Shown here one piece after another: positions 63,619 to 64,000 of a DNA stretch of 64,000 nucleotides. Below the pieces are notes generated by a model that was not told where the DNA came from, made no database searches, and saw only the letters and a program-made list of their open reading frames with translations. The stretch is from Rhizomicrobium electricum (GTDB lineage: Bacteria > Pseudomonadota > Alphaproteobacteria > Micropepsales > Micropepsaceae). The translations under genes and the position numbers were made by a program. The stretch lies in contig NZ_JAASQS010000003.1 in the NCBI RefSeq assembly GCF_011762045.1, positions 124,001 to 188,000 of the forward strand, written 5' to 3'. Positions within the stretch are counted from its first letter, which is position 1; every line of letters begins with the position of its first letter.

Positions 63619-64000
63619 CTAGAGGTGGTAGTTCAGCTCGAGACCAACCAGCGTCACGCGCATGTTGACGGTACCAGTAAGATTGCCGCGGTAGCTTGCG
63701 GCATTGGTCGGCTCAGACATGCTCAACTTGATATTGCCCTTCTCGGCGATCAGGCGCGCAACCGACAGGTCGAGATCTATGTTCTGCGTCACCCGATAGC
63801 CAACACCGGCACTCAGCCAGTAACGGCCGCCGTCCGGAATGCCGGGGGTGCGATACTCCGTATCGGTCGGAGTATCGTCGAAGCCCGTGCCGATGCTGAG
63901 CCGCCAATCCTCGGTCGGCTTGTATTGCAGGCCCACCGAACCGAACCAGCTGTCGTGATAATTGAACAGCGTGACATCGTCACCCTGCGCCGGATTACCC
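63619..64000 (-). CDS. Partial FadL/OmpP1-type outer-membrane transporter, C-terminal part
   Basis: The frame is open to the window edge. DSWFGSVGLQYKPTEDWRLSIGTGFDDTPTDTEYRTPGIPDGGRYWLSAGVGYRVTQNIDLDLSVARL, then VNMRVTLVGLELNYHL: alternating strands ending in a hydrophobic residue pattern with terminal L, as in FadL-family long-chain fatty acid and hydrocarbon porins (usual D-x-x-R-T-P-x-I-P-D motif is present). Only about the last 127 residues are inside the window. Confidence 0.88.
   Translation of the reverse strand, partial: GNPAQGDDVTLFNYHDSWFGSVGLQYKPTEDWRLSIGTGFDDTPTDTEYRTPGIPDGGRYWLSAGVGYRVTQNIDLDLSVARLIAEKGNIKLSMSEPTNAASYRGNLTGTVNMRVTLVGLELNYHL

Overview
The window comes from a GC-rich alphaproteobacterium. 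The evidence is FixJ/NarL-type regulators, a CckA-style hybrid kinase, a cluster of DUF883, CsbD and hemerythrin stress genes, BY-type tyrosine kinases and a Wzx/Wzy exopolysaccharide (EPS) locus. I do not assign a genus. The window starts inside a membrane glycosylphosphotransferase gene and ends inside a FadL-type outer-membrane protein gene.

Region 1 (1-31 kb) is mainly EPS and signalling. Leftward genes encode a probable priming glycosylphosphotransferase, an O-antigen-ligase-like protein, a Wzz/BY-kinase, an outer-membrane beta-barrel and a secreted Ala/Gly-rich protein (1-6972). An SseB-like protein and a small unknown follow. A second leftward block (8612-15981) holds Wzx, a Wzy-like polymerase, a methyltransferase, a GT4, a WecG/TagA enzyme and a Wzz/BY-like protein whose ATP site looks degenerate. 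Rightward are a CelD-type acetyltransferase and a proline-dehydrogenase-like protein. Next come two response regulators, a hybrid kinase, a chemoreceptor-CheW-PAS set without CheA, a Wza-like export protein, a metallophosphatase, two transglutaminase-like cysteine peptidases and a GH43 enzyme.

Region 2 (about 31-62.7 kb) is the unusual part. Nearly every transcription unit of small envelope or stress genes is preceded by the same directional sequence, TGAGTAnwTTCCGanCCTGCC. About 20 bases after it, at a nearly fixed place, lies a TAnnnT -10-like hexamer. I count 22 convincing copies and one degenerate copy; I saw none in the first 31 kb. The set includes CsbD, LpxR, YSC84/SYLF, PRC-barrel, OmpA, hemerythrin, DUF883, 17-kDa glycine-zipper proteins, a collagen-like lipoprotein, a zinc alcohol dehydrogenase, PAS proteins and small membrane proteins. 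One copy drives no gene and is followed by an intrinsic terminator, which suggests a small RNA. In the middle lies a ~1472-residue protein carrying CheB, CheR, PAS, histidine kinase, two receivers and a FixJ-type DNA-binding domain. Its recognition helix closely resembles FixJ, and the box resembles the FixJ site as I recall it. My working hypothesis is that this protein reads the boxes, giving a self-contained phosphorelay with its regulon clustered around it.

The right end has a type III polyketide synthase, ICMT-methyltransferase and efflux set placed behind a boxed DUF883 gene. It also has a decayed ArdC antirestriction gene beside tRNA-Phe(GAA), and the FadL-like fragment. Two parts of region 2 are duplicated: a module of YRDGYWD-repeat protein plus glycine-zipper protein, and within it a collagen-like gene of which one copy survives only as a 3' relic.
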